A stretch of 64,000 bases of DNA, taken from positions 57,312,278 through 57,376,277 of the forward strand of contig OY987303.1 of the NCBI GenBank assembly GCA_963920635.1, given 5' to 3'. The notes under the pieces are model-generated. The model did not search any database. It worked only from the letters and a program-made list of their open reading frames with translations, and had not been told where the DNA came from. This document shows positions 19,848 to 32,389 of this stretch, in pieces. Made by a program: the position numbers and the translations under genes. Origin of the DNA: Pseudeuparius sepicola. Taxonomy: Eukaryota; Arthropoda; Insecta; Coleoptera; Anthribidae. Each line of letters opens with the position of its first letter. Position 1 is the first letter of the stretch.

Positions 19848-20641
19848 TATAAACGAAAAAAGTGTAGACATTACAATTTATCACAGACCTTCATACTTCA
19901 TATCAAAGTAGAGGAGTGATAATAGGTTTTAGTGCTTGTCATGTGTGACACACATATGATATATTCGCTCCAAGGTACAAAAGAAGCTTAAAAAGGGCCG
20001 GAAGACGTGCATTTGCCTTTTACCAAAAGAGGGATATGCATCTATTTAAGAAAGGGGAACAGTTTTTGTCTCCCATGAGCTTCCTATTCATGACTTTCTC
20101 ATTTTTACAAGCTATGGACAAATTAGATATGGGAATGATTTGACATAAAAGAACGAATGGAAATCAGAACGCTATAATGAATGAGGGCAAAAAGTGAGTA
20201 CAAATTAACTAAGGCTACTAACTTGTATTGGACATATTTACAGTCATATACTTATGAGGTTATGTTGTGACAAAAATAACAATCTATGGGTGTAATATGT
20301 ATCTATATATGCATAGATATATCTATATATATTCTACTTACATTATTCAGTTACTAATTTATACTGTAATCATTTTAAGTTTTTTCAACAAAAACTACGT
20401 GAAATAAAAACAAAGAAATCTTTACCCCTCCATATCATGGAAACCGTTCACTTTACCATAATTCTGTATATAACAATTCTTGTTCGGAATTTAATGTATA
20501 TCTTGCGTATAGGATGACGTTTGCGCTAAACCTCATAGTTTACTAGATATTTACGCAAAATTGTGAAAAATAAGAATTTCCTGCCCTTTTCACCCCCTCC
20601 CCCCCGAAACCCGACGCTGGTGGTGGTGTAACTTTTTAGTA
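19848..20641. other. Spacer
   Basis: No gene recognised. Contains a TATCTATATATGCATAGATA-like AT-rich stretch near 20298-20335 and a C-rich run near 20590. Confidence 0.45.
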
Positions 20642-21838
20642 CAGGGTGGCCCATCCAAGCGGAAATAGTGTGCTACGTGGAAACAGGTTAACATAAAATC
20701 GTCATTCAAAAAATGAGGTTGTAGTAAAAATTTAGGGGAATTCGAGTGTGTACCCTAATTTTGTATACGGGGGTCGGTAAAAAAGTTATCGCGAAAAAAC
20801 ATTTTTTGCAAAATACAAAAATAAATTTTTTTACCAACACATCCATTAGAGAACCTTTAAGTAGTATTCCCGAATATTCAGTTTTTTTAATATAACTTCC
20901 GGTTATAGCGGAAATGAAAGTGGTTTTCTCTATTTTACAACTTACACATTTCTCTTAACCATCACAGGATTCCTTTTTTAATTCTGAATCCAACGATATT
21001 AACTTGACCTATTTATCTCCAACCGTTTCCGAGATATTTATCAGAGAAGCTCCATCAAACTAGATACATGGTCTCATGGTCGGTGTCTGATGTTCGATCT
21101 GAGTAGGCCAAACAATAAAACCAAATTTATGACAAATCAAGTCAGCCATGATAATAAAACTGACAAGCGAGTAGGCTGAATGTTAAAGTGGCTATAGCCA
21201 TTCAACTGCATTCAACTTAATTAAAAATCTCGTGGAAATTATGATACATTTATCATTTTTACTACTGTCATATTTATTATAACAACAACAACAATATGAT
21301 TAGTTATTAAAAATTAGTTAGAAGTTTATCATGGCTGACTTGATTTGTCATAAATTTGGTTTTATTGTTTGGCCTACTCAGATCGAACATCAGACACCGA
21401 CCATGAGACCATGTATCTAGTTTGATGGAGCTTCTCTGATAAATATCTCGGAAACGGTTGGAGATAAATAGGTCAAATTATATATCGTTGGATTCAGAAT
21501 TAAAAAAGGAATCCTGTGATGGTTAAGAGAAATGTGTAAGTTGTAAAATAGAGAAAACCACTTTCATTTCCGCTATAACCGGAAGTTATATTAAAAAACT
21601 GAATATTCGGGAATACTACTTAAAGGGTCTCTAATGGATGTGTAGGTAAAAAAATATTTTTTTTTATTTTGCAAAAAAGGTTTTTTCGCGATAACTTTTT
21701 TACCGACCCCCGTATACAAAATTAGGGTACACCCTCGAATTCCCCTTAATTTTTACTACAACCTCATTTTTTGAATGACGATTTTATGTTAACGTGTCTC
21801 CACGTAGCACACTTTTTCCGCTTGGATGGGCCACCCTG
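20642..21838. mobile_element. Foldback element, CAGGGTGGCCCATCC family
   Basis: Starts CAGGGTGGCCCATCCAAGCG, ends with the complement, TA at 20640 and 21839. Arms of about 500 bp are almost identical; the unpaired centre is about 200 bp near 21130-21330. No coding sequence kept. Transcribed, it would make a long perfect hairpin RNA. Confidence 0.94.
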
Positions 21839-21841
21839 TAC

Positions 21842-22324
21842 TAACTCTTAGGAGGGTATGGAACTATTTCGCGCTAGAAAGAACTTTTTTTTTATGTTTG
21901 GGTTTTGGCCCAATTTTACTGTACTAGAATGGCCGGATATACCCAGCTACGCCACTGGGCGACCGAGCTGACTTCGCGGCAGCACCGGCCCTTCATAATT
22001 CCATCAAAAGCGCCCAAACTATACACAATGCCGCGTTGGCTCTGGCCGACGCCCGGGTGGAAAAGAACTTTTCATAATAAATCAAAGTCGGCCTTGCCGG
22101 CTCCTTTGTCTTGCCCGTTTACGGAATTTTATTTGCCGCGAAATTGGAGAGTTTTTCTAATGCTCCAGTTGAATTGAGTTGAACACCGCGACGCGTTTGT
22201 TTTGCTGTGGCGACTTTAAAATGGATTTACTCCTGTCTTGGCAGGAAACGTCTAAGGGACGCTGACGAAAAGATACATTTCGAACAATATTTTCTGTAGA
22301 AAAAAAAAGAGAGAAGCGTCTGCC
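21842..22324. other. GC-richer island, possibly regulatory
   Basis: About 21920-22260 contains many GCC/CGG blocks unlike the flanks (for example GCCGACGCCCGGG) and is seen once here. The forward frame at 21905-22177 does not look like a known protein. Function not identified. Confidence 0.4.
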
Positions 22325-22332
22325 ATTCGTTT

Positions 22333-23181
22333 TATTGTTTCACAAGACAAGATTTCTTATCTTTTAAGGACCATTCTTGTCTTGTCAAATTCATTATGTC
22401 TTGCACGACTCTTGCTGGAAAAAATCTCTGTTTAGAAGACAGGGCCGTATTTAGAATTTAGTGAAGGGATAGTGTACTCAGTGTAATCTGTACTCAGATA
22501 TTTTAAACCATTCACAAAAACACAACACAAATCATACATACTGAAATGATGATTGGAACAGGCAAACATGTTAATTGGATTTTGAAGGAATACTTAATTT
22601 AAGGACAGGATTTATGATTTAATTTAACCCTTTAAATAAAATTTGCTTCATGATATTTAGCCCAAAAAAATATTTTTGTTTTGAAAGTTTTTTTTTGTTT
22701 TTGTGCCTTTTTGTCTTAAATTACATGTAAGTTCAATAATTTTATTTACGAATGACTTAAGATATTAAGTGAAATCGCGTGAACTACACCATGCATTTTC
22801 AGTGTTTTAACTTAAGATTTTTAAATTAAATCCTTAAATTAAGTCTGCCTTTAGATACTTAGGGGGAAGGTTATGATAATACAGTAAATTTCAATTATGC
22901 TTTATGCTCATTTTGCAAAAATCAGTATTATTCAATATCGTTCTCACTTACATTTTATTATTTATCCTATTAAAGTTTTGCAGAAATTATAATTACAGAT
23001 AATGATTTTTGCAAGATTTCTTGCTTTTAGCAAGATTTCTTGCAAACTTTCAAGACTCTTGCAGAATAATTTCTTGTTTTGTCTTGCAAAGTAAGACAAG
23101 AAATGTAAAAGAGTCTTGTCTTGTTCTTGCAGCAAGAACAAGACAAGAACAAGAAATTTGCAAGAGTCTTGTGAAACACTA
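22333..23181. mobile_element. hAT-like element rich in CAAGA motifs, copy A
   Basis: Left end TATTGTTTCACAAG, right end CTTGTGAAACACTA; the inverted ends differ at one position. A perfect 8-bp duplication ATTCGTTT flanks it (22325-22332 and 23182-23189). Both ends are packed with TCTTG/CAAGA repeats in both orientations, including a palindrome near 23125-23160. Non-coding. Confidence 0.92.
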
Positions 23182-23267
23182 ATTCGTTTGAATTAATATG
23201 TGCGGTAACTAACAGTTATACTGCCCCTTTCTTTAGTTCTTTAGTTACTTTATTTTTAATAATTAAA

Positions 23268-23501
23268 GGTAAATACACGTTTTGAAAAATTACTACAGTG
23301 TGTCCCGATTTGATACTGGACACCTTAGAAATATATGAAGAGCAAGGAAAACAAATGGTCCCTATTTTTTTATTGGTAGTAACAGGTAAATACACGTTTT
23401 GAAAAATTACTACAGTTTGTCCCGATTTGATACTGGACACCTTAGAAATATATGAAGAGCAAGGAAAACAAATGGTCCCTATTTTTTTATTGGTAGTAAC
23501 A
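23268..23501. repeat. 117-bp tandem duplication of an element terminus
   Basis: Two units (23268-23384, 23385-23501), nearly identical; each contains the TA plus CAG(T)GTGTCCCGATTTG terminus and GAAGAGCAAGGAAAACAAAT. I noticed one substitution (GTGTGT to GTTTGT). Confidence 0.92.
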
Positions 23502-24080
23502 AGGGAGAGTATTGTATCTCATATATAAGCGGTGGTAGGTATATTTGGATGAGGTAATTATTTCATGGTCTGCTATGATTTTTTGTGTTAAGAAATGTTA
23601 TTAAGAAAATTTGTTCAGAATAAAAAACTGAGTAGAATCACAAAATTCCAAAAGGCTAGGCCTACTTTGATTTTTTGATTTATCTCCTACTTTTTTCTTA
23701 GAGAAGTGTCCTTTCTGGAGTTTTCACGACAAAATTTTATTTTTCCACGATGATCAAGTTTCCTTAATAATATTTCGATGTGAAAGATCCAGAAAAGACA
23801 CATTTCTAAAAAAAAAGTGGGAGAAAAAAGGCGAAAAAGCTAAAAATCAAAGTAGGCCTCGACTTTTCAAATTTTGAAATTCTACTCAGTTTTTCATTCT
23901 GAACAAGTTTTCTTAATAACGTTTTGTCGTAAAAAAATCCCTAATAGGGTTTCTTGAAAATTAGCTATTTTAAAAATCATAGCAGGCCATGAAATAATTA
24001 CCCCATCCAAATACCACCGCCTATGAGATACTCTCCCTTGGGACTAACAATAAAAAAGTAAAGACCATTTGTTTTCCTTG
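23413..24080. mobile_element. Foldback element with duplicated left end, right end lost
   Basis: Left arm blocks GGGAGAGTATTGTATCTCAT and TGGTCTGCTATGATTTTT are inverted at about 23960-24045. The left terminus (with TA at 23294 and again 23411) is CAGTGTGTCC-like; the right terminus is missing about 50 bases. No coding sequence. Confidence 0.8.
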
Positions 24081-24382
24081 TAAAAATTAAAATTGTTATG
24101 TCTACCTACCAATAATATAATAATATCAATCTGTTTAACAAAATTGTTAAGTATGTTTCTGAAAAGTGAGTTCATTTATTCTATACATTCCTCTGGCAGT
24201 TCTTTAAATATCAATAATTTTAATTTATTTTTTTGGTAGCATTCTCAGTTGGCCATGAAACAAAACAATGTGTCCTTAATTATTATTATCAGATAACGCT
24301 TCTTTTAACTTGTGACATCTATGTCATAGAACCAATCTATGTCATAAAACCAAATTTTCATTCAATAATTATTAGCCGGAAT

Positions 24383-25407
24383 CAGGGACTCTTTACAATA
24401 TCGGGACCCAGCATGTCACAGTCTATCACCTATCACATAGGAAAACTGAAGCCTTGAGGGGAAGTTTGTTTTCTGTCGACTCCAAGGAGACCACAAGGGG
24501 ACTGATACAAGGTTATGTTATATGTCAGTGTCCAACTGCCATCAGGTTTTATGTGACATGCCAGTGCCATAGATTCCAAAGGAGGCAAAATATTTCCCAT
24601 CATAGTTCACAATTTTAAAGTTTTCTAATTTCCAGATAGTCGATTAAAGGTAATGTGGCCGCCTGTAGTTGTCCCAATAATTGCAACCAGATTTTTGTTG
24701 TCTCACCTTTAGTAATCCTACAATTCCCAATACGTGGGCATTACGTATAAGTAAGTAGTTCAAAACAAAAATGGTATTTCGTAAATTTTAAATTATTAAG
24801 CAGGTATCTTCGGTCAGGTCTTTTTTTAAACAGTTTTTATCTACAACTATAAGTTTATTTTACGTTTGTGAGGTACCTTGGGAGAGAAATAAAATCACAA
24901 AAATTTTATAATGAACACCGAGAAAAACTACCATCTAGACCTAATCTTATTAGTCCATCCCGAAATCTGTGAAAGTTCTTTGGGTAGATACATTCAACAA
25001 GGGAAGAAAGTTCAAGTACGTACCTATTATACCTACATATTATACAAATGGTTCGAGGAACCTGGTAACAAGGTGCAATAGCGACAAATTCTCAAATAAG
25101 CAAAATCGGCACTGACTTACCATACTTATGTTATTTAAATTCCTGGAAATAATTGCAGGAAACCAAATTCAAATATAAAATAAATTTGATTTATTTGGCA
25201 CTTGCCACATCCTGTGTTTGTTGACAGAACATTGTCAAGTCTAATTTTTAGAAATCATGGAAACCATTATTAATTTTTACTAACAATCAAAGTACCAGTT
25301 ATATTCATAGATTCTCCAATAAAATGGCATACATGGCATCACTGATACCATTAGAAAGAAACGGCCTCACTGTGGAAAGTATAATGCTGGGTCCTCTTAC
25401 TTTAAAG
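24383..25407 (-). mobile_element. CAGGGACTCTTTAA-ended element, copy 1
   Basis: Minus-strand copy of a family also seen at 35105, 44749 and 62304. Right-hand end in family orientation is CAGGGACTCTTTACAATA; the opposite end (GCTGGGTCCTCTTACTTTAAAG) is clipped by a few bases. Internal blocks such as TTTCGGGATGGACTAATAAG are shared by all copies. No protein-coding frame. Confidence 0.8.
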
Positions 25408-25409
25408 GT

Positions 25410-26444
25410 ATAATATTTAAATCTTAAGGCAGAAAACCAATGTTTACTACGCGCATGCGCATGCTCTATGATTATATTTTTGCAAAGGGTCTTAAATATC
25501 AATATATTGATATTAATAACCTACATTAAGACGGATTTATTGTAATGTCTGTCAAGCATCATTTTCGCTATCTTATGGTCGTCTACTTGTTTCTATTTGT
25601 ACTTTAATGCTGAGATAATTTATAAATTATGTGTTTTTAATTATTTTTAATTATTCATAATTAATGTTTACTCACTTAGTAATAATGTATCATATTGAAA
25701 TTATTCCTGAAATTGGAACCCTTTGTTCATATTATTTATTTTTCCAACAGGTAGTTGCCGCATTCGCTCATTTTTCCGCTGACGTCCGTTTAAACAGGAA
25801 GTGAATAATCCCGGCTGTGACTCGTGTTTCATCCCGCAATCGCTAATAAATCCGCGTTAGGTTATCAGCCGGGCGGGCAAGCCGGCTGACATTGCATTTT
25901 AATACTTATTAATGTTCGCGCCAAAGTAAACGGACATAAATTCGGAGGGGCAAACATGTTCGACCATCGGTCAACACTTAAACTATATCTAGAGGACCGG
26001 CCCAGGCTAGTGCACACATACGCGCCGGCCCTTTACATAGTAAATCTAGGCCTGTCCTATATACCAAGGCCGGAACTATATATTTAGCACCTACGTTCAG
26101 TTTATACAGGGGCGAGCCTTCGATTACTGCGGAAATTCTATAGCCAGGGGTAAAGCTGAGAGGATAATGTTGATGGTTGCTGGCAGAACGCAGAAGGAAC
26201 GTGCGTTGCTAAACGTCGAATGCCAAATATATGTGCGTCCAAGGATTCATGTCTGTTTCGGGCGTCCTGTTTCGTGCGTTACAAAAATGCTACCTAAAAA
26301 TGTCCTGTTTCGGGCGTAGTGCGGAAATCAAGTATAAATCATTTTAAAAATCTCAGCTTAGGCATAATTTCTCTCTAAATTAACACAAACCATAAAATTA
26401 CAGGCAAATGATCTTATTTTATATACCGAATACGTCTATGTACC
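25410..26444. other. Spacer with GC-richer island at about 25750-26100
   Basis: The island has GCCGGGCGGGCAAGCCGGC and homeodomain-type AATTA/TAAT sites nearby; it appears once in the window and could be regulatory DNA. 26040-26440 shows nothing recognisable. Confidence 0.4.
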
Positions 26445-27486
26445 ATGGATCTACAAGTTATAACATCTAAACGTAGACATCCAGTTATTCTTCATTCAGG
26501 TTATAAATTCAATTTCAAAGCCCGAAATAAGAACAATACTATCAGATGGATTTGTTTTAAGCGTCCCTGTCCAGGCGCAATTATCACAAATTACCCTTCC
26601 ACCACGATCATCGAGAAGAAAGACCATACCAGCATTCCGAATATTCATCGCGCGAAAAAGAGGGCACGCGAAGAGCTAACACCAGTGCCACAAATATATC
26701 GTGAAGAATTTAGGACCGCAAAAGATATGGGCCTAGATTTTGTGACCAAAGTTCCAGAATTCTCATCTCTGGAAAATTCTCTATACAAAGAGAGACACAG
26801 ATCACTTGGTATTGAGGTGCTACCGAAGACTATGACAGAAATGGTTGTTCCTGAGGTAATGAAGTATTGACGATGGCACCGAAGAACGGATATTAATTTT
26901 TGGATACAACCTGAACAACTTATTAACTAATAATACAACGTTTTTCTTGGATGGAACAATCAAAAGTTCCAGTGCACTCTTTCACCAATTATATAGAATG
27001 CATGTGGATATTGGCAGCACCGAAAAAAGAACGTGCGTAATGCCAGCAATTTATGCCCTGCTACCGAATAAGAAGAAGGAAACCTACAAAAGATTATTTA
27101 GTCAACTAAGGAATCTGCTAAATAATTTTCGTCCGTTGAAAATCCGTATTGACTTTTAGATAGCAGCAATCAGTGCTCTCAAAGAGGAGTTTTCAGAAAC
27201 AGATATAAGAGGATGTAACTTGCATTTCAACCAGTCACTTTGGCGAAAAATTCACTCACCAAATCGAACTATACAAATGCTGTCGAAGGTTGGCATAACA
27301 GGCTTAACAAGAAGATCGGGAAAGCCCACCCCAACATATTATAAACTGCTGAAATCATTACAGGATGAGATGTTATTTTATGACACAGCATTTCTAAGAA
27401 ACAAAATGTACATACAAGCTCCCAAACGATCCAAAAAATATATAGATATAGATAATCGCTTAAAACGAATCGTTTTGACGATTTAG
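26445..27486 (+). pseudogene. Broken FLYWCH/MULE transposase-like gene
   Basis: The first frame (26445-26870, 141 codons) holds a FLYWCH-type zinc-binding domain: SKRRHPVILHSGYKFNFKAR, then IRWICFKRPC and a distal His. After a one-base phase change near 26866 the sequence continues as DDGTEERILIFGYNLN, TTFFLDGTIKSSSALFHQLY, VMPAIYALLPNKK, then IDF followed by an in-frame TAG where the family has Glu (27157-27159). It goes on with IRGCNLHFNQSLWRKI and YIDIDNRLKRIV. This order is that of MULE-type transposases or FLYWCH proteins derived from them. At least two lesions make it a pseudogene unless assembly error explains them. Confidence 0.85.
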
Positions 27487-29109
27487 TTGGTGGTAGGGTA
27501 AATCTTTTAGAAACCTTAAAAAATTATTTATGTCGTTCAATTCCAATAACATAACCACATCGATTGCGTTTGGAAGTAGTGGCAATTTCACCTTTATATC
27601 CATCTCTCTTATGTTTATTAGATTTAGATTAGATTAGATAAAGGAGTTATACGTATTTCTGTTTCTGTGGTTGACAAGCTCCATAAAATGTCTTAATTCG
27701 GCAATATTTCCACAACATATTTTTGGGAAAATGTTTTGCAGCTACTTTTTTTTATCAACCTTCTCAATGTGAAGTAATTTAAATCTTTAACATGTTATGT
27801 TGTATCTTAACGTTTTGCAATGTTGTTTTCATAATTAACAGGGTAGCCAGAGTTACAAATTCGAATTATTTTGTTTTTGTTTCATTTAAGGGTATCATGA
27901 AGTCCATCGATAAAATTTTAGATTTGTCACCAAACTAAATTTGACATCCACATAATATGGTATACTTATCAATATATTTCTTGTGCAGTTTGAGGTAGAA
28001 AAAAAGTTTTTTGTTTAACGTACTTTATGGTAAGAAATTCAAAACTAATAATTCAGATATCACATTTGAATTTTACCCTGTGCGACAGGTGAGTTCAACA
28101 TTCTCGACTTTAAAAGATAGAACGTCGCTCTCGTTGAATTCAAATATATGGCGTAGGTACGGGTTAAATTGGAATGACTGTGAAAAATGTTACATTGGAA
28201 TTACCAAGCAGTAAATAAAAAACGCATATACCAAACCAACATAAATTCGATTGTCGAGCAAATAATAAATCAGAAAACAATGCCTTACCTTAACATTATT
28301 CCTCTAGTAGTAATACCTTTAATTTCTAAATTACTCGCAATATACATAGAGAACATTTTTATGTAAACGATACCAACAATATTAGCGAAATATGATAAAC
28401 ACATTTGCACAAACCTAACTGTGAATTGACGAAGCAGGTCTCAGCAACATCTCTTATATAAATTTGATCTTTCTACGAACGACATAAAAAAATAAAAAAA
28501 TATTTTGTATTTATTTATTTTCAATTATATGTATAACAAAAACATAGGACTTCCTTAATACGTCTGTACTACACTATATTAAACGAAAATAACTGTTTTT
28601 CTACATTTAACAGTAGATAAAAAAATCACAAAAGAAATATAATGATATGATAAATATACCATACATAAGATGTGAAAAAGTGAAAATTTATTTAATTATT
28701 TATATTTTCCAAATAAAAATGTTTGAATATTATGTATTTCACCACGTTTTTATTAATTCGTTTTTTGTCCTCCTGTTTGATTGTTCGTCAAATTTTGTAA
28801 TCTATTTTAAACTACTTTCCCTAAGAGCTAGAGAGATTTGAAACTTACTTAAAAAATTACGAACATTAAATAAATATATTTGACTAGTGGAAACTGATGA
28901 ACAGATAAGCACATGCCAAAATCGGTAATAATGTAAAAATACGAGTATTCGAAATTTAAATACAATTTGTCAAAGAATAATATTGAAATAATTCCTTCTT
29001 TAAAACACATTATTATTGTTTTAAAAAATTAAAGATAGTGTTACTGCAAAATTGAAATCAAATATATTTTATCATGTTTAGATTGTCGAGGAACTTAGAT
29101 TATAATATA
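27487..29109. other. AT-rich spacer with weak retroelement trace
   Basis: TTATGTCGTTC near 27527 is inverted near 28475, which may mark an element of about 950 bp. Apart from the GIY-YIG-like trace at 28140-28211 nothing is recognisable. Confidence 0.35.
28140..28211 (+). pseudogene. Possible Penelope-like GIY-YIG fragment
   Basis: The 3' part of the frame reads YGLNWNDCEKCYIGITKQ, similar to the start of the GIY-YIG endonuclease at the end of Penelope-like retroelements (C-x-x-C-x-x-x-YIG-x-T). Only about 20 residues fit, and a stop follows, so this is a weak call. Confidence 0.4.
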
Positions 29110-30166
29110 CAGGGTGATCACTTTTAAATATCAAAAATTTAAAAATCGATAGAACATGAAAAAATAATGTGAGTTTCCTATATAAACTTCGTTTTCAAGA
29201 TACAGGGTGGTCAAATTTTGAAAATAAAATGGTTTTAATTTGTTGTCTACGTAAATATTAGAGATAACAAAACTAAATTTAGTACACAAGATATGCGAAT
29301 ATAGGACTACAAAAGTACAAAATGTCAAGTTTTAAAATTTGCCAGTGGCGGAGATATGGGTAATTACGGCTCTCACAAAATAATAAGGAAACATATTTTT
29401 AATAGGCCTTTGAATTCTAAGCAAAAAACGTCTCCTGGCATTTTTTTTGTAGATCTGGTCGTTTCGGCGTAATTCTATTATTTATGATTTATTACAGTAT
29501 TGGGGCAAACTGGTAAAAATAATTAATTCAAATCAAATATTTTTAATTAAAGCAAAACTATATCAAGAACCTGATAGAATTAGACCAATTTCTTGGCCAT
29601 ACCCAGATCCCCAGATTTGAATCCTTTAGAATTAATTTGTTTGGGGATATTTAAAAGAAAAAAATTAATAACACGGTATCAAACACCAGGGATGAACTAA
29701 GGCTCAAAATTTAAGAAAATGTGGAAACTCTCAAAACAAACCGAGCTACCATACATTCTGCGGTAGCTAATCTGTTATGTCGATGCCAAAAATGTTTAGA
29801 AATGAGGCGAGGGCACTTGGAACACTTATAATAATGTTAAAAATTGTTAAATTAATGTAGTTTTGCATTAATTAAAAATGTGTAATAATATAATAAATCA
29901 CAAACATTGCAATTATGCCGAAACGACCAAGTTTACGAAAAAATGCCAAGAGACATTTTTTGCTTATTATTGAATGGTCTATTCAAAAATATGTTTCTTT
30001 TTTATTTTGTGCAGGGCCGTACTATTTTTTTATCGAATTATTGATACCAATTTCCCACATCTCCGTCACTGCTAAATTTTAAAACGTTATATTTTGTACT
30101 TTTATAGTCATGTATCTTGCGCAATAAATTTAGTTTTGATATCTCTAAGATTTACAAAAATTGACA
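29110..30166. mobile_element. Mariner-type foldback element, right end truncated
   Basis: Starts CAGGGTGATCACTTTTAAAT beside TA. The left arm (including TTGTTGTCTACGTAAATATT) is inverted near 30010-30165, but the right terminus is missing. The centre holds a decayed transposase C-terminus. Related copy at 38200-39184 is cut at a similar place. Confidence 0.8.
29590..29840 (+). pseudogene. Decayed mariner-type transposase C-terminus
   Basis: Nucleotide match to the remnant at 38720-38985 (CCCAGATTTGAATCCT, ACACCAGGGATGAACTAAGG, GATGCCAAAAATGTTTAGAA). Frameshifts and stops throughout. Confidence 0.75.
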
Positions 30167-30169
30167 AAA

Positions 30170-32189
30170 GAAAATAATGTTATTGTACGTTCATGAGAAT
30201 TGGCACGCGGATAGAGAATTTGAAGGGACACATTTTTTTTAACAAAATTTTTCGATATTCCGCCAAATAAGTGGCATTTCTGAAGGTTTATTGTTAAGTG
30301 TCAAATTTGACAGTTGCCGCAAGTGACACCATCACTTTTGCATACCTACGTGATTTCTATCCTTGTACAAGCCAAAACTGCTGGCAGAGCTAAATTTTAA
30401 ATAATATTGTAAACAATAGGGTACTTGACGAAATTTTACAAACTTGATAAAACAATTCCTGGACACTTGCCTAAGACCCTACGATTATTTAAAAAATATA
30501 TATTTACGTTCTTATGAAGTTTTTAGACTTTCTTCGAAATTTGGCGGGAAAGCACTTATGACGTCACAAGTGTTTTAAAAAGACAATTTGGCAACATAGC
30601 AATACCACTAAAGTGTTCTAAGACATAACCTTATTCTTCAGTGAAAGTTGCAAGGAAAGTTGAAATTTCAGAATTCTAACCTCAAACTCCCAGACTTATG
30701 ATGCCCCGTGAAACCACATTTAGTCGAGAAGTGTTTTTTTTTTTCGTAAATACCTATTCAATCGTTTTTCTGCAAATTTTTTGGCTATGTTGGGCCGGAA
30801 TTCGGGCTCAGTATTAAGCACTATGGCGCCTTTATAAACGCGCCTTCAAGATGGTCCCTAGGCCGAGGTTCTCTCTTTATTAATAACTCATAATACAACT
30901 GTACTATTACTACAACGTAGGTAGGTACAAACCTTTGCAGTTTTATCCCATGAATTTCGGCAGACGCCAACATCGGATTATTAGAAAAAATTTGTGCTAC
31001 TTAAAAAGCATCCCAATTTCGGATTTTCCTTTTAGGGTCCATGATATCTTACCTTACACATCTAACAACACGATAACTAGGTCCGCAAATAATATATATA
31101 ATAGTAAATATTAATAACAAACTATAATAAATCGCACAGATATTAATATCTACTAATGTTTTGACTTAGCGATATACGGAATCGGAATGACAGTTGGCAT
31201 CACGGGATGTCATCTGCCGATCAAAAAACCATACGTGTTAGATGACATGTGGATATATGCATATGGTTAGATGCCTAGGTGGGCAGGTAACGTTGCCACA
31301 TAGGCGAATATTTCCCCCATTATTGATACCTGAATATTTATAGTACGTTCCGTATACAGATATTTTAACTAAACTGTTACGTGGCAGAGATGAAGGATAT
31401 AGTTTCCAGCGTGTGCAGCATAAACAGACACCATTTTGCTATAGAGGAGTCAATATACAGAACATATTCATAATAAAAAAGTCTTTATGTGACAAAATTT
31501 GTGTGTGCAATTGCGTTAGTTAAAGCTCAAAAGTTGCAATACATTAAGTAACAGATATTGATAGGCAAGCTGGAGATATTTGAATAGAAAACTGCAATTT
31601 GTCCTTGTTCCACAAAATATTGCAAACGGGCACCGGCAACGTTACAGTTCCGTTCCTCCTGAGAGGCACAGAGTTGCCACTTTTGGCGTTCTGGACAATA
31701 GAACGACGAAACTGTAGATTTCAGCCCGAACAAAATTGTCCAACTTCGTCTTTAATTATCATAAATAAATAAGTGTTAAAAGCCGTTGTTTCATTTATTA
31801 CGTGCTATGTTGGTGCATCTACTGTAAACAGAGTACAATTTTAGAGCAATTAAAAATATTGTCAAGTACCCTATTATTTTTGCTGACGCAGTCCTTGTCA
31901 CACTAACATACAAACGAGAAAATCCCCCATCCGGCTTACCAAAGCCGGTTCCCCGCCACGTCCCAACGATCCGTATCGGTGTCTGGGGGTGTTTACCAGC
32001 CCGGGGGGGTTGTTTGTCCCGCGTTTCGGTTCTGCTTGTACGCATTAGTGCCCGTTTTGCGTCCTGATTTATTCAATAACGGCTTCGCGCCTTAACGTCA
32101 GCCCTCCCCTCCCCCCATATTACCGGGACTCGGGGAGCGCCGCCCCGCGGATTTCGCGTAAACAGGAAATATGGGGAGCGTAACAATTA
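30170..32189. other. 2-kb single-copy stretch, GC-rich at its right end
   Basis: No known domain in any frame; the minus-strand frame at 31527-31733 has no relative I recognise. 31870-32160 is clearly GC-richer (CCGGCTTACCAAAGCCGG, CCCCGCGGATTTCGCG) and is the DNA into which hAT copy 3 inserted. A TGACGTCA palindrome lies at 30559-30566. Confidence 0.4.
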
Positions 32190-32389
32190 TTACGGGGCAC
32201 GGGCGTAGCCAGGATTTAGTTTTTGGGGGGGGGGGTTAGTTTGAGAAGTAAATAAAACAACAAAAATATACTTACATGAAATTTAATATCTATATATCCA
32301 TCCGAAAAACTACGACATATTTATGAAGTTCTTAACTTTAAATGAAATGGATAAATTAATTTCGTTCCTCTGCGCTAAATCTAAAACCA

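Noticed and set aside
23216..23440. Minus-strand frame with two internal similar blocks, suggesting a repeat protein
   Set aside because: The protein repeat is just the 117-bp tandem duplication of a transposon end.
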